Below, in pieces: positions 27,418 to 36,992 of a stretch of 63,556 nt of DNA. Source of the DNA: Promethearchaeota archaeon (GTDB lineage: Archaea; Asgardarchaeota; Lokiarchaeia; Sigyniarchaeales; SOKP01); contig JALGVJ010000021.1 in NCBI GenBank assembly GCA_029838195.1, positions 1-63,556 on the forward strand, read 5' to 3'. A model generated the notes under the pieces. That model did no database searches and was not told where the DNA came from. It saw only the letters and a program-made list of their open reading frames with translations. The translations under genes were made by a program, and so were the position numbers. The first letter of the stretch is position 1; each line of letters opens with the position of its first letter.

Positions 27418-29334
27418 TCAGCGAAAATATCTTTTTGAACTTTTCATTTGGTTGTAGATCCATAGGGCTAAATCAATTTCATTCTCGGGATGCCACGCTT
27501 TCCAGGCCGATTTTGGCTCATAATCGACATCCACCATTAAATCCGGAAAAGGTCCGAGATTCTCATCATTCCACCAAATATTGGCGGTGATCACATGTCT
27601 CCCCTTGGAACTGGCATTTCTAGGTAATTTAAATTGAATGGGAAAGGTTTTAAATTCATTAGGAGGGATGGAATAATGTGCTGTTGAGGGAAAAGCTTTC
27701 CAAGAAGGTGGAATGTTTAATTGAAATTCTAAAGTAGCTTCATGATTAGAATAATTTCGCACGATTAAATTGGTAGAAAAAAATTGACCATTTTTAATGA
27801 TGATTCTAATGGGTTTAAAACAAATCCAATTAGGGTCAAATCCGAAATTAGGGTTTTCTTGTGCCACGAGCTCGGCGATGATTGGTTCGTATGCGGCTAC
27901 AAATTTCTTGAACCTTTTTAATAAATTTTTATTTACCTTTATGATCCCATAATGACTAATGGCAAGATATTCAGGATTACATTTTAAAAGAATATCGGCG
28001 CATTTCATGTAGCCGACATTAGGCCCTAATCTGCAAAAATTTAGGCAATTGAGGTTAGTATCGCGATCAACGAAGGATCTTTGGGTGATTGAGTCTCCTG
28101 TGAAAAAAAGGCGTTTGCTATCAATTGTAGTAAACAAACCCATATGATATTCCGTTTGTCCGGGAAAATGAAATATTTGAAATTCAAGATCCTCCCAAGT
28201 GAATTTTTCTCCATCTTTAAGAACACGGTCTACTTTTATGGGTTGATCGGTAAGGCAGCCTAATCTATAATGAGTCGGATTTTCTAAAACATCCACCATA
28301 TTCTCCAAGGCATAAATTTTCGTGTTAAATTCTTTTAGTAACATTTTTATTCCGGCGGTATGGTCATCATGATAATGTGTTGGCAAGATAAAATCGATGT
28401 ATTTAACTTGAAGATCTTGCAGGATTTTTTTAAATTCATTTAATTCATATCCGCTACTTTTATCTCCAGCAAAATCTAATAGGATACAATTATCGTTTTT
28501 TCCCTTGATGAGGATTGGAGGAAATTCTGCTTTGTGATACAAACGAGGAAACACCTTTTCAAGATCAATAGAAGGGATTGCTCTTTCATTTAATTGAGGT
28601 AATTCAACATGAATTCCCGAAAATTCTGAACAAAATAAATAGCGTGCCTTTCTAAATTTCTTTTCCAAAGATTGAATCTCTTTTTCTGGGTTAAAAATAG
28701 GATTTCCATGAGAAGGAAGTAAAATATCGGGTTCATGTGACAATAAGCGTTTAAATGATTTCAAGGAATATTTAATTCCTTCCTCGCCATTATCATTATA
28801 TATGTATTCTAAATCATAATACGTGATTACTTTTGCTCCGGAATGGATTAGATCTCCCGTAAATGCTAATTTTTTCCCATTTATTTCCAAGAGATATGAA
28901 ATAGAACCCGTTGTATGACCGGGAGTTTTTAAAATTTCGAATTTAAGTGAATTCCATTCAAAAACATCTTTATCTTTAAATGCTAAATAAACGGGGATAT
29001 TTTGAGTAGATACAAAAAAGGTTGGTTTAAAATAATAAAGATCATAATATGATTTTGTTTCCCAAAAGTTTGAAGCTTCAGAAAATAGTTTCCTTTCTTT
29101 AGCGGGAACGCCTATTTTAATTCCTTTTTCCCTTGCTAAATTATCACCATAACACTGGTCGCGATGATAATGCGTGTGAAGAATATAGTCAACTTTCTTG
29201 ATATGGAGGTCAGAGAGAATATTTAATACTTTTCCCGAACCAAAATCAATAAGGAGAGCAGAATCCTCATTTTTAATTACATGTACATTAACCGCGTCTT
29301 TATAAATGTAAACATTTTTCATTAAATTAAACAT
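27418..29334 (-). CDS. Tandem metallo-beta-lactamase-fold hydrolase with C-terminal beta domain
   Basis: 638 residues: MBL domain 1 (about 1-250), MBL domain 2 (about 255-510) and a C-terminal NEW3/Ig-like beta domain. Domain 1 reads HTHYHRDQ, TPGHT, FTGD and SHG; domain 2 reads PTHYHDDH, FPGQT, FTGD and SHYG. Each lacks one metal ligand: domain 1 has Gln for the His of DH (site 2) and domain 2 has Gln for the His of PGH (site 1). So each probably binds a single metal, or one is regulatory. The fold covers lactonases, glyoxalases and other hydrolases; the substrate is unknown. A 27-base dyad lies in front of the gene, 12 bases past the end of the creatininase-type gene. Confidence 0.8.
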   Translation of the reverse strand: MFNLMKNVYIYKDAVNVHVIKNEDSALLIDFGSGKVLNILSDLHIKKVDYILHTHYHRDQCYGDNLAREKGIKIGVPAKERKLFSEASNFWETKSYYDLYYFKPTFFVSTQNIPVYLAFKDKDVFEWNSLKFEILKTPGHTTGSISYLLEINGKKLAFTGDLIHSGAKVITYYDLEYIYNDNGEEGIKYSLKSFKRLLSHEPDILLPSHGNPIFNPEKEIQSLEKKFRKARYLFCSEFSGIHVELPQLNERAIPSIDLEKVFPRLYHKAEFPPILIKGKNDNCILLDFAGDKSSGYELNEFKKILQDLQVKYIDFILPTHYHDDHTAGIKMLLKEFNTKIYALENMVDVLENPTHYRLGCLTDQPIKVDRVLKDGEKFTWEDLEFQIFHFPGQTEYHMGLFTTIDSKRLFFTGDSITQRSFVDRDTNLNCLNFCRLGPNVGYMKCADILLKCNPEYLAISHYGIIKVNKNLLKRFKKFVAAYEPIIAELVAQENPNFGFDPNWICFKPIRIIIKNGQFFSTNLIVRNYSNHEATLEFQLNIPPSWKAFPSTAHYSIPPNEFKTFPIQFKLPRNASSKGRHVITANIWWNDENLGPFPDLMVDVDYEPKSAWKAWHPENEIDLALWIYNQMKSSKRYFR

Positions 29335-29371
29335 TTGTATTTACGTGCTCATGTTTTGTTATTCTTTAGAA

Positions 29372-29398
29372 TACAAATAATTAGGCTAATTATTTGTA
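29372..29398 (-). promoter_or_regulatory. 27-base dyad: operator or hairpin before the tandem MBL gene
   Basis: TACAAATAATTAG-G-CTAATTATTTGTA: perfect 13-base arms around one base. It lies 38-64 bases upstream of the MBL gene start and 12 bases past the stop of the creatininase-type gene, both on the minus strand. A DNA operator is more likely than an RNA hairpin because the loop would be only one base. Confidence 0.5.
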
Positions 29399-29409
29399 AT
29401 CAAAAAAGG

Positions 29410-30324
29410 TTAATCTTTAAGTAATAAATCTGAATAATATTCTACTAATAGTTTAATGACTAATTCTCCTAGTTCTTTAACGGGTTTAACCCTTCCTTCA
29501 TCTAATTTTCTCAATGCACGCAAGCAATTCCATAAACCATGAGAATCTTCTTTCTCCGTGCCAATGGCTTCCACGTATTTTCCGCCTGCTAATAGAAAGC
29601 CTCCCAATCCTCCGAGAGGGGGCCATGTTTCTAAAGCACCTTCAAAATCTTTTTCTAACTTTTCATTCATGATCTTTAATTTTTCCTCGTCTAAGACTCC
29701 TAGTGCTGCTCCCGTCGAGTGTTCAAAATGCCCAGCATGACCACTTCCTGTAAGAATGCTTACCAACTGCCTTTTAATTTTATTTGGTCTCTCTCCTTCT
29801 TTCGCTAATTTCTTGGCTAATTCGTCTAATTCTTGTAAGATGCGTTCCATATTTTCTTCTGCCAAATCTTCAGAAGGACCGATAATTAACTTATCCAAAT
29901 TAAGAGCAGAACGTAACTCCTCTGCATGTTTTGCTAAAGGGTCATTACCTCCGTGTCCCGAAATGATAAACACTCTTGAAGCAGGCAACCCCATTTCCTT
30001 GTAAATATCAATGTGATATTTTAAAAATTTTTTTAATTTTTCGACCAGTTCTTCTACAGGAATGATCCGAGGTGCCCAATCTATTGCAACTGAAACAAAA
30101 TTATCCGTCGCCCAAGGAATGTGAGCACAATATCTGGAACCTGTTTTGCAAGAAATGAGATGTGCAACCCTTTGAGAGAATAAATCATCAATATTGCGGG
30201 GTAATGCATATCCGTGTCCTTCTTCCGGATTTCCTATTGAAAAAATAAGCCACTTTCCTTCGTTTCGCCCAAATGGACCCCAATCATCCATTTTTCCCTT
30301 TAAAGAAATATTTTTTTGAGTCAT
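29410..30324 (-). CDS. Creatininase/ArfB-type amidohydrolase
   Basis: 304 residues of the creatininase superfamily, which includes creatinine amidohydrolase and the archaeal formamide hydrolase ArfB of riboflavin/F420 biosynthesis. Metal-site motifs are present: EEGHGYALPRNIDD near the N-terminus (Glu, His and Asp ligands), SGHGGN in the middle and HAGHFEHSTG (the usual H-A-G-x-x-E) in the second half. Members of this fold use Zn/Mn to open amide or formamide bonds. The PRNIDD variant differs from creatininase proper, so the substrate is open; ArfB is one possibility, attractive given the F420-type proteins in this window. It precedes the tandem MBL gene on the same strand. Confidence 0.75.
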   Translation of the reverse strand: MTQKNISLKGKMDDWGPFGRNEGKWLIFSIGNPEEGHGYALPRNIDDLFSQRVAHLISCKTGSRYCAHIPWATDNFVSVAIDWAPRIIPVEELVEKLKKFLKYHIDIYKEMGLPASRVFIISGHGGNDPLAKHAEELRSALNLDKLIIGPSEDLAEENMERILQELDELAKKLAKEGERPNKIKRQLVSILTGSGHAGHFEHSTGAALGVLDEEKLKIMNEKLEKDFEGALETWPPLGGLGGFLLAGGKYVEAIGTEKEDSHGLWNCLRALRKLDEGRVKPVKELGELVIKLLVEYYSDLLLKD

Positions 30325-30498
30325 AATGAATAAAAATCTTGAATGATTTTTAAGATTTTATTTAATTAAATGGTTATTATTTGTCTTTTTTATAAACTTT
30401 GGATTCCTTTTTCAGATTGCATCCAAATCTTTAAAATAGAACAAAAATAATAATTACCATGAAAATTATACTACAAGAGAAAAGAGGATATAAATAAC

Positions 30499-31734
30499 AT
30501 GCCTGGACCCGGAATGGAACTTATTGGGGAAGAGGAAAAAAGAGAAATATTAGAAGTGTTAGAGTCCGGCTATTTATATCGATATGGAGATTCATCGGAT
30601 CCTAAATTCAAAGCAAAAGTATGGACTCTTGAAAAAGAATTCGCTTCTAAAATGGGATCTCGACACGCATTAGCGGTTTCTTCTGGAACAACGGCCTTGC
30701 TAACATCATTGTGGACATTAGGAATAGGGCCGGGGGATGAAGTCATTGTTCCCGGCTATACCTTCATAGCCAGCATTACATCTGTTATTTTTGCGCGAGC
30801 CATTCCTGTATTGGCAGAAGTAGATGAAACTTTAACGTTAGATCCAACGGATGTGGAGAAAAAGATCACTAACCGAACGAAAGCAATCATGTTAGTCCAC
30901 ATGTTAGGCAATCCGGGAAATATCGATGCGTTCTTGCAAATAGCGAAAAACCATGATCTCCTCCTTATTGAAGATTGCGCGCAAGCTTGCGGTGCTTCCT
31001 ATAAAGGAAAATCCGTGGGAACTCATGGAATAATGGGAGCTTTTAGCTTGAACGTGTATAAAACAATCACGGCGGGCGATGGCGGAATGATAATTACAAA
31101 TAATCAAGAATTGTTTAATAGAGCATTTGCCATTCACGATCAAGGTCATTTACCTTTCAGGCAAGGTGTAGAGCAGGGGAAAAGAACCATTTTAGGCTTG
31201 AATTTTCGCATGAATGAATTAACGGCGGCAGTTGCTCTAGCTCAATTAAGAAAACTTGATACAATTAAGGCTAAACTTTTAGAAAACAAGAAGATCTTGA
31301 AAGAAGAGCTTTCAGATATTGAACAAATAACGTTTAGAAAGATATTAGACAAAAAAGGGGAAGTCGGTACTTTATTAACTTTTTTCATGCCATCAAGGAA
31401 GAGTGCGGAGAAATTAGTTGCCAGTCTTGGCTGTACGACCATTGCAAGGTCTGGATGGCACGTGTATAATAACATGGAACATTTACTTGGCAAAATGACG
31501 GTGACAAAAGAGGGGTGTCCTTTCAATTGTCCTTTATATAAAGGGGGAGACATGAATTATTATAAAGGCATGCTTCCGCAGACGGATGATTTATTACAAC
31601 GGGGCATTAACATCAGTGTGGGGGTTTCAGATAAGGGATTGGGCAGTGCTTTTGGGATTAAAATAACGAGCACGCATGATGAGATAATAGATATTGCTCA
31701 TCGGTTAAAAAAAGAGATAAAAAATGCATTATGA
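30499..31734 (+). CDS. DegT/DnrJ/EryC1/StrS-type PLP aminotransferase
   Basis: 411 residues. Family marks: SSGTTALLTSLWTLGIGPGDEVIVPGYTF (phosphate-binding and substrate region), EDCAQACGA with the Asp that holds the pyridine nitrogen, SLNVYKTITAGDGG with PLP lysine K188, and a C-terminal half that arranges the substrate. Such enzymes aminate keto-sugars for surface glycans or antibiotics. The start ATG has a GAGGAT Shine-Dalgarno sequence. A GH116 glycosidase follows on the same strand after 282 bases and a sugar symporter lies nearby, which suits sugar metabolism, but the usual dehydratase/nucleotidyltransferase partners are not in the window. Confidence 0.85.
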   Translation: MPGPGMELIGEEEKREILEVLESGYLYRYGDSSDPKFKAKVWTLEKEFASKMGSRHALAVSSGTTALLTSLWTLGIGPGDEVIVPGYTFIASITSVIFARAIPVLAEVDETLTLDPTDVEKKITNRTKAIMLVHMLGNPGNIDAFLQIAKNHDLLLIEDCAQACGASYKGKSVGTHGIMGAFSLNVYKTITAGDGGMIITNNQELFNRAFAIHDQGHLPFRQGVEQGKRTILGLNFRMNELTAAVALAQLRKLDTIKAKLLENKKILKEELSDIEQITFRKILDKKGEVGTLLTFFMPSRKSAEKLVASLGCTTIARSGWHVYNNMEHLLGKMTVTKEGCPFNCPLYKGGDMNYYKGMLPQTDDLLQRGINISVGVSDKGLGSAFGIKITSTHDEIIDIAHRLKKEIKNAL

Positions 31735-32016
31735 ATCGTTTTTGAGAATATCATTCATCATGCTCTCATTTAATTAATTACCCAATACATTTTTTATTCC
31801 TTACTTTTCTTTTTTAACTCTCACTATAACCACCTTCATAAGCATGTATTTTCGAGGAGGCTCGCTTTAGGTTCATGAGAATGCATGAGTAATGAAATTA
31901 ATCTTAAAAATTTCTGTAAACATGCCTTTGGTTATAATTAATTATAAAAATGAAAGAAAATTTTAAATCCAATTGTTGAATTCACGTATATAATTATAAG
32001 AGGTAGAAGTTAATTA

Positions 32017-34662
32017 ATGCAGCCTAAAGGCATTCAATTATTAACGGATGAGAAATTAAGATGTGCCGCCATGCCCTTAGGGGGAATTGGAACCGGTTCC
32101 ATCGCCTTAGGCGGTGATGGTTTATTGAAACAATGGCAAATCATGAATATAGTAAAACATGATGCTTTTGTTCCGAATAGTTTTTTTAGTATTTGGATGA
32201 GGAAAAAGGGAGGCGTGAAGGAAGAGTCCATTAGCAAGGCATTAATTTGTCCTAAAGTCCATGAAGATCCCAACTTTCAGCCGGCAAGGTCCGTGAGTGA
32301 CCATAAAATTAGTTCTGGGGCAAAAAAAATGCTGGAAATTCTACCGGGTGTTGAAAAAATATATTATAATGGGGAATATCCCCTAGCATTTTTAGATTTC
32401 AAGGATCCATCTTTACCATTGGACATTTCATTAATTGCGTTTAATCCATTCATTCCTTTAGATCCAAAAAATTCGGGATTACCCGTTATCATTTTCCAAT
32501 TTACTATATTGAATAGAGCAAAAGTTCCCGTTGAATTTACATTAGCAGGACATTTTCTAAACTTTTTAGGATGGGATGGAATAAAAATTCTGAAAGGAAC
32601 GGAAAATGATTTATATGGAGGAAATGTAAATTCTCCAAAAATAATTGGTGAGTGGCCATCGATTTACATGAAATCCAAGATCCTTTTAAGAAATGACCGA
32701 CGGTACGGAGATTTGACCCTTGCGATAGACGATCCAGATGCGTTTTCTTCAAAATGGGCTGATTTAAAGATATTTTGGACTCATTTTTCCCAAAACGGTA
32801 CTTTTCCTCCATCTCCTAAGGTTGAATTGAGTCCTATTGGAAAAACATGGACTGGAAGCTTGGGCTCTAGAAAAATAATAGAACCAGGAGAGAGCAAGAC
32901 CATCAAATTTATTTTTGCTTGGAATTTTCCAAATCGCGTGGTGGATTGGCGTTTAGATACTAATCAAATTCCTGATCAAGAGACAGAGTTTTGGATTGGA
33001 AATTATTATAATAATTGGTTTAGAAATTCCATAGAAGTTATTGAATACGTGCAAGAGAATTGGGATTATTTGAAGGATAAGACCAGTGCATTTCATGAAA
33101 GTTTTTACTCTTCTACTCTTCCTCCCGAAGTTCTCATGAGCCTTGCGGGACCCATGTCAACCATTAGGACACCTTCATGTTTTTGGATTAAAGCGGGTTC
33201 GTTTCACGGTTTCGAAGGATGTCATGGGGCATCAACGAGTTCATCTAAAGGGGGTTGTTGCCCATTAGATTGCTTGCATGTATGGAATTACGTATTCAGC
33301 TTGGCCCATTTGTTTCCTTCTCTTGAGCGTACCATGCGGGAGACAGAAGTTAAAATCCAGCATGAATCGGGTTATTTGCCCCATCGCGTGGTCTTGCCCT
33401 TGTATTTGCCCCAATTACTCAAGGAGGGGAGCTGGGATATGGTAGGCCCTGCCATTGATGGGATGCTCGGAAGCGTGTTGAAAATCTATCGAGATTTTCT
33501 AATAACGGGAGACAAGGAATTTCTTAGAAAGATGTGGCCTTTTATTGAAAAATTAATGACGTACATTTTTAATACCCATGATAAAGAACTAAAAGGTATC
33601 ATGGAAGGAGAGCAACCTAATACTTATGATTGTATCCTTCATGGCTTCAATACTTTTATTGGCACCCTTTATTTAACTGCTCTCTTAGCCTGTGAACAGA
33701 TTGCTAAAGAATTGGGAATTTCCGAATGGGTTGAACAATGTAGAAAAGTTCAAGAATCAGGACGGAAGCTCTTGGATGAGAAATGTTGGAACGGAGAATA
33801 TTATATTCAAATTTACAATACCGACAAGGTAAAACAACATCAATATGGAAAAGGATGCCATTCGGATCAATTATTTGGTCAGTGGTGGGCATTTCAACTC
33901 GGATTTGAGCATATTCTTCCTCCAGAGCACGTGAATAAAGCGCTACAAGCGATAGTTAAATATAATTTTAAAAAATCGCTCAAGGGCATTACTCAAGCAC
34001 CCCGAATATTTGCTTCTCCTGACGATGCCGGTTTGATGGTGTGCACGTGGCCTCATGGAGACAGACCTTCCGTTCCCACGCTTTACGTGGATGAAGTTTG
34101 GACTGGTTTGGAATATGAAGTCGCATCGCTGTGCATTCATGAAGATTATATCCAAGAAGCCTTGGAGATTCTTCAAGCCGTTCGAGCCCGCTATGATGGT
34201 TCTCATAGAAATCCTTGGAACGAGGTCGAATGTGGGGATCATTACGTGAGAGCCATGTCTTCTTGGACGTTATTGCCCGCTCTTACAGGCGTGAATTACT
34301 TGATAAAACAAAAACAATTTCAATTAGGACCAAAACTCAATCAGAAAACCTTTTCCACTTTTTTCATTACAGGAACTGCCTGGGGCCACGTGAAACAGCA
34401 GGTTAAGAATGATAAAATTAAAATTGAACTAGTCGTGTCTCATGGAAATTTGGAATTAAGTTCTCTTTATTTACGAGAAATAAAAGAGAGCTTGCATGTT
34501 ACCTATAAAATTTTTCTTAAAGAAAGAACTGAAGAAAATTTGAATCCAATAGAAGGAGAAATATCAACACGGGATTCCAATATAGAAATAACATTCCAAA
34601 AAGTCGTCAAGATATCAGAAGGTGACCATCTGTTCATTGAAATAAATCTGCTCATTGAATGA
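32017..34662 (+). CDS. GH116 beta-glucosidase (GBA2/glucosylceramidase-like)
   Basis: 881 residues. The N-terminal beta-sandwich begins MPLGGIGTGSIALGGDG, the GH116 opening motif, and an (alpha/alpha)6 barrel follows. WNYVFSLAHLFPSLERTMRE, MEGEQPNTYD (residues 529-538, expected to hold the catalytic nucleophile Glu) and SDQLFGQWWA with D617 (expected acid/base) are family marks; the residue assignment is from memory of characterised GH116 enzymes. No signal peptide is seen, so it is cytoplasmic or membrane-associated, like GBA2. The family splits beta-glucosides and glucosylceramide. A role in cleaving imported glycosides or glycolipid headgroups is plausible given the symporter and aminotransferase nearby. 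Confidence 0.88.
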   Translation: MQPKGIQLLTDEKLRCAAMPLGGIGTGSIALGGDGLLKQWQIMNIVKHDAFVPNSFFSIWMRKKGGVKEESISKALICPKVHEDPNFQPARSVSDHKISSGAKKMLEILPGVEKIYYNGEYPLAFLDFKDPSLPLDISLIAFNPFIPLDPKNSGLPVIIFQFTILNRAKVPVEFTLAGHFLNFLGWDGIKILKGTENDLYGGNVNSPKIIGEWPSIYMKSKILLRNDRRYGDLTLAIDDPDAFSSKWADLKIFWTHFSQNGTFPPSPKVELSPIGKTWTGSLGSRKIIEPGESKTIKFIFAWNFPNRVVDWRLDTNQIPDQETEFWIGNYYNNWFRNSIEVIEYVQENWDYLKDKTSAFHESFYSSTLPPEVLMSLAGPMSTIRTPSCFWIKAGSFHGFEGCHGASTSSSKGGCCPLDCLHVWNYVFSLAHLFPSLERTMRETEVKIQHESGYLPHRVVLPLYLPQLLKEGSWDMVGPAIDGMLGSVLKIYRDFLITGDKEFLRKMWPFIEKLMTYIFNTHDKELKGIMEGEQPNTYDCILHGFNTFIGTLYLTALLACEQIAKELGISEWVEQCRKVQESGRKLLDEKCWNGEYYIQIYNTDKVKQHQYGKGCHSDQLFGQWWAFQLGFEHILPPEHVNKALQAIVKYNFKKSLKGITQAPRIFASPDDAGLMVCTWPHGDRPSVPTLYVDEVWTGLEYEVASLCIHEDYIQEALEILQAVRARYDGSHRNPWNEVECGDHYVRAMSSWTLLPALTGVNYLIKQKQFQLGPKLNQKTFSTFFITGTAWGHVKQQVKNDKIKIELVVSHGNLELSSLYLREIKESLHVTYKIFLKERTEENLNPIEGEISTRDSNIEITFQKVVKISEGDHLFIEINLLIE

Positions 34663-35055
34663 ACGTAATTTTTTTCTATTCATTTTGTTTTTCAATTCGG
34701 TATCATGAAATAAAATTCCCTCCTTGGAATTAACAGGGAAGAAAGAATGGATTAAAATACATCGATTTTTTATTCTCATATTGTAATTTATTTTGCTTGA
34801 TTCAGAGATGAAAAATTCAAAATCAATTTACTTTTCATAATGCTTTCTGTTAAGATAAAAGTTTTAATTTTAAATTTTTAAAGGTCCCATTTATGGTAGC
34901 AGGGATGATCTCATGTGGATGCATGAATTCTCCCTTGTTTTTAAAAAAGTTAAATGACATGAAATATTATGAAAATTATATTATTCAAAAGTAAAACTAG
35001 ATTATCTTAAACGAATAAAATCAAATTAATAAGAAGAGAATAGGAGAGCATTAAA
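34663..35055. other. Intergenic region before the Rag-like GTPase gene
   Basis: AT-rich, no coding frame. A small dyad AATTCC-N6-GGAATT at 34714-34731 lies 52 bases past the GH116 stop and may be an end structure. An AGGAGA Shine-Dalgarno sequence at 35042-35047 serves the next gene. Nothing else stands out. Confidence 0.35.
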
Positions 35056-35964
35056 ATGAAGATTTCTCTCGTAGGATTGAGTGGATGTGGTAAAACATCT
35101 TTATATTCTGTCGCTTTTGCGGAAAAGAAGCCCGAAGATACTAAATCTCTTAGCCCCACGATCCTCTATGAAACGAGAAGACATCCATTTTTGGGATTAC
35201 AAGTCGGCATTTTTGATTTTGGTGGACAAGAACAATATCGAAAGGAATATATGGAAAAGCCAGATGTGTTCAAGGGAACGGATATCCTCATTCCCATTGT
35301 CGATCTGCATGATCCAAATTCTTTTGAACAGGCAAAAGAATATTTTGAGGGTTTATTAAATATTTATAGAAAGAATAACGAAAAACCAAAAGTCTTTCTA
35401 TTTTTGCACAAATTTGATTCAAAAGATTATGAAAAAGAATTACTGGATACGAACGTGAAGAAAGCTAAGGAGATCTTTTTAGATATTTTCAAGGACTATG
35501 ACTTTGATTATAAACTCACCAGTATTTATGAACAAGACAAATTAGCAAAAATTTTTCGGGATATCTTAATCTCGTCGTACGAGGAATTAAAAGAACACGT
35601 GGAAAAAGCAGAACAAAAACTTCAAGACATCAATGCCAAAGTTATCATCACGGATATCTCGGGTAATGTAATAAGCCATAATGTCCAAGGAGTGAGCAGT
35701 GGCCTGACTCTTAGAGGAGATTTACGGGATTTTATAAATGCATGTAATATCGTTCGAGAAAATATTTTCATGTCAGATTCAGCGGAATTTAAGGGGCGAA
35801 ATGAAGAAGGGAAGAACATTGAGTTATACATTTTTAAATATATCCTGTCCGTGATCATAATGAAACCAATAGAAATTGACATGGAATCTCAAGATAAAAT
35901 TAATACCTTATTGAACGATATGAAATTGTTTGCTGATTTAATTATTTCGGCGCACACGGAATAA
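35056..35964 (+). CDS. Rag/Gtr-like small GTPase with roadblock-like C-terminal domain
   Basis: 302 residues. GTPase motifs: P-loop GLSGCGKTS (7-15), G3 DFGGQE (54-59) and G4 HKFD (118-121). HKxD instead of NKxD is a mark of the Rag/Gtr GTPases. From about residue 190 a helix leads into a domain of alternating strands and helices (KVIITDISGNVISHN...) resembling the roadblock/longin fold found at the C-terminus of eukaryotic Rag GTPases. In eukaryotes Rags form dimers that report amino-acid supply to TORC1. The role in archaea is unknown. No prenylation motif or membrane anchor. The gene stands alone with a good Shine-Dalgarno sequence (AGGAGA). Confidence 0.82.
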   Translation: MKISLVGLSGCGKTSLYSVAFAEKKPEDTKSLSPTILYETRRHPFLGLQVGIFDFGGQEQYRKEYMEKPDVFKGTDILIPIVDLHDPNSFEQAKEYFEGLLNIYRKNNEKPKVFLFLHKFDSKDYEKELLDTNVKKAKEIFLDIFKDYDFDYKLTSIYEQDKLAKIFRDILISSYEELKEHVEKAEQKLQDINAKVIITDISGNVISHNVQGVSSGLTLRGDLRDFINACNIVRENIFMSDSAEFKGRNEEGKNIELYIFKYILSVIIMKPIEIDMESQDKINTLLNDMKLFADLIISAHTE

Positions 35965-36103
35965 AAAATCAAAATTATTATTTTTTTAACCCTTACATTT
36001 TTCCTTTTATTTTCATGTTTTTCCTTAAAGAGAAACAGGAAATAAACAAAATTCTTAGATTTTATCGAAATTTCATAAAGTTCTCCAAAACATTATTAGT
36101 ACA

Positions 36104-36799
36104 TCATAAAAGAGCAATTAAATCGTTTAAAGTTCCCCGATAATTAGGTTCCGGAATGATTGGTGGTAATTTTGAATTGGAATTTTCTATAAAAAATGTC
36201 TTAATTCCCAATTTAGCAGCCATCATGTCTTTCATTTCGTCTCCTACCATCAAGCATTCTTTAGGTTTTCGCTCAATTTCTTCGAGAATCTGTTTGAAAT
36301 AAAATAAATTAGGCTTAGTAGCCCTCATGTTCTCATATGACGTGATCAAGCGGTACTGAACATCGGCAACACCAGCCCATTCCATTCTCTGAAGAATGGC
36401 TGTGCGAGGTAAAATGGGCGTGGTTGCTATCACCAAATCGTATCCTTTCATAGTAGCTTTTTTTATGACCTCACGAGCTTCGGGCCGAAATGTCGTAAAT
36501 TTTCTTAATTTAGGAAAATCTTCCTCATAGAATTGGTCAAAAATCGGCTCTAGTTCTTCTCGTTTAAATCCGATTGCCGGAAAAAAAGTTTTAGCATAAA
36601 CATTTTCATTTGTATCGCTTCCGTCATTTTCTTCTACTTTTTTCGATGCCATCATGAGCTTGGCAATGAATTTTGAGGGTTTCATCAGATGAGACACTCG
36701 TTTTGAGAGCAATTTAATATATGCCGGGATAAAATTATCGTGTAATATTATTAAAGTTCCATCTAAATCAAAAAGGATAGTATTAATCCCTTCTTTCAT
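36104..36799 (-). CDS. HAD-superfamily hydrolase (phosphatase)
   Basis: 231 residues from the ATG at 36799; longer frames from 36811, 36817 or 36826 are possible but add nothing to the fold. HAD motifs are complete: DLDGT (nucleophile Asp and acid Asp), ATTPI (motif II Thr), a Lys in ATKPNLF (motif III) and GDEMKD (motif IV). The cap lies between motifs I and II as in phosphoglycolate-phosphatase-like enzymes. It dephosphorylates a small phosphate ester that cannot be named. No operon partner; the Rag-like gene converges on it and the next minus-strand gene starts 270 bases away. Confidence 0.85.
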   Translation of the reverse strand: MKEGINTILFDLDGTLIILHDNFIPAYIKLLSKRVSHLMKPSKFIAKLMMASKKVEENDGSDTNENVYAKTFFPAIGFKREELEPIFDQFYEEDFPKLRKFTTFRPEAREVIKKATMKGYDLVIATTPILPRTAILQRMEWAGVADVQYRLITSYENMRATKPNLFYFKQILEEIERKPKECLMVGDEMKDMMAAKLGIKTFFIENSNSKLPPIIPEPNYRGTLNDLIALL

Positions 36800-36992
36800 A
36801 AGTAGGCTCATGGGCATGAGAAACACAATGGGTTAATTAGGGGTAAGTTTTATTGAAATTTTAGTATTGATAAAAAGGAAAATGAATAGTATTAAAAAAT
36901 GATTTTTACCCTAATTTATGAAAACTATTTTTTTTATTGCTTACTTAAGATAAAAAATAAATAAAATCTAAAAAAAATCGAATTAGCAATAG

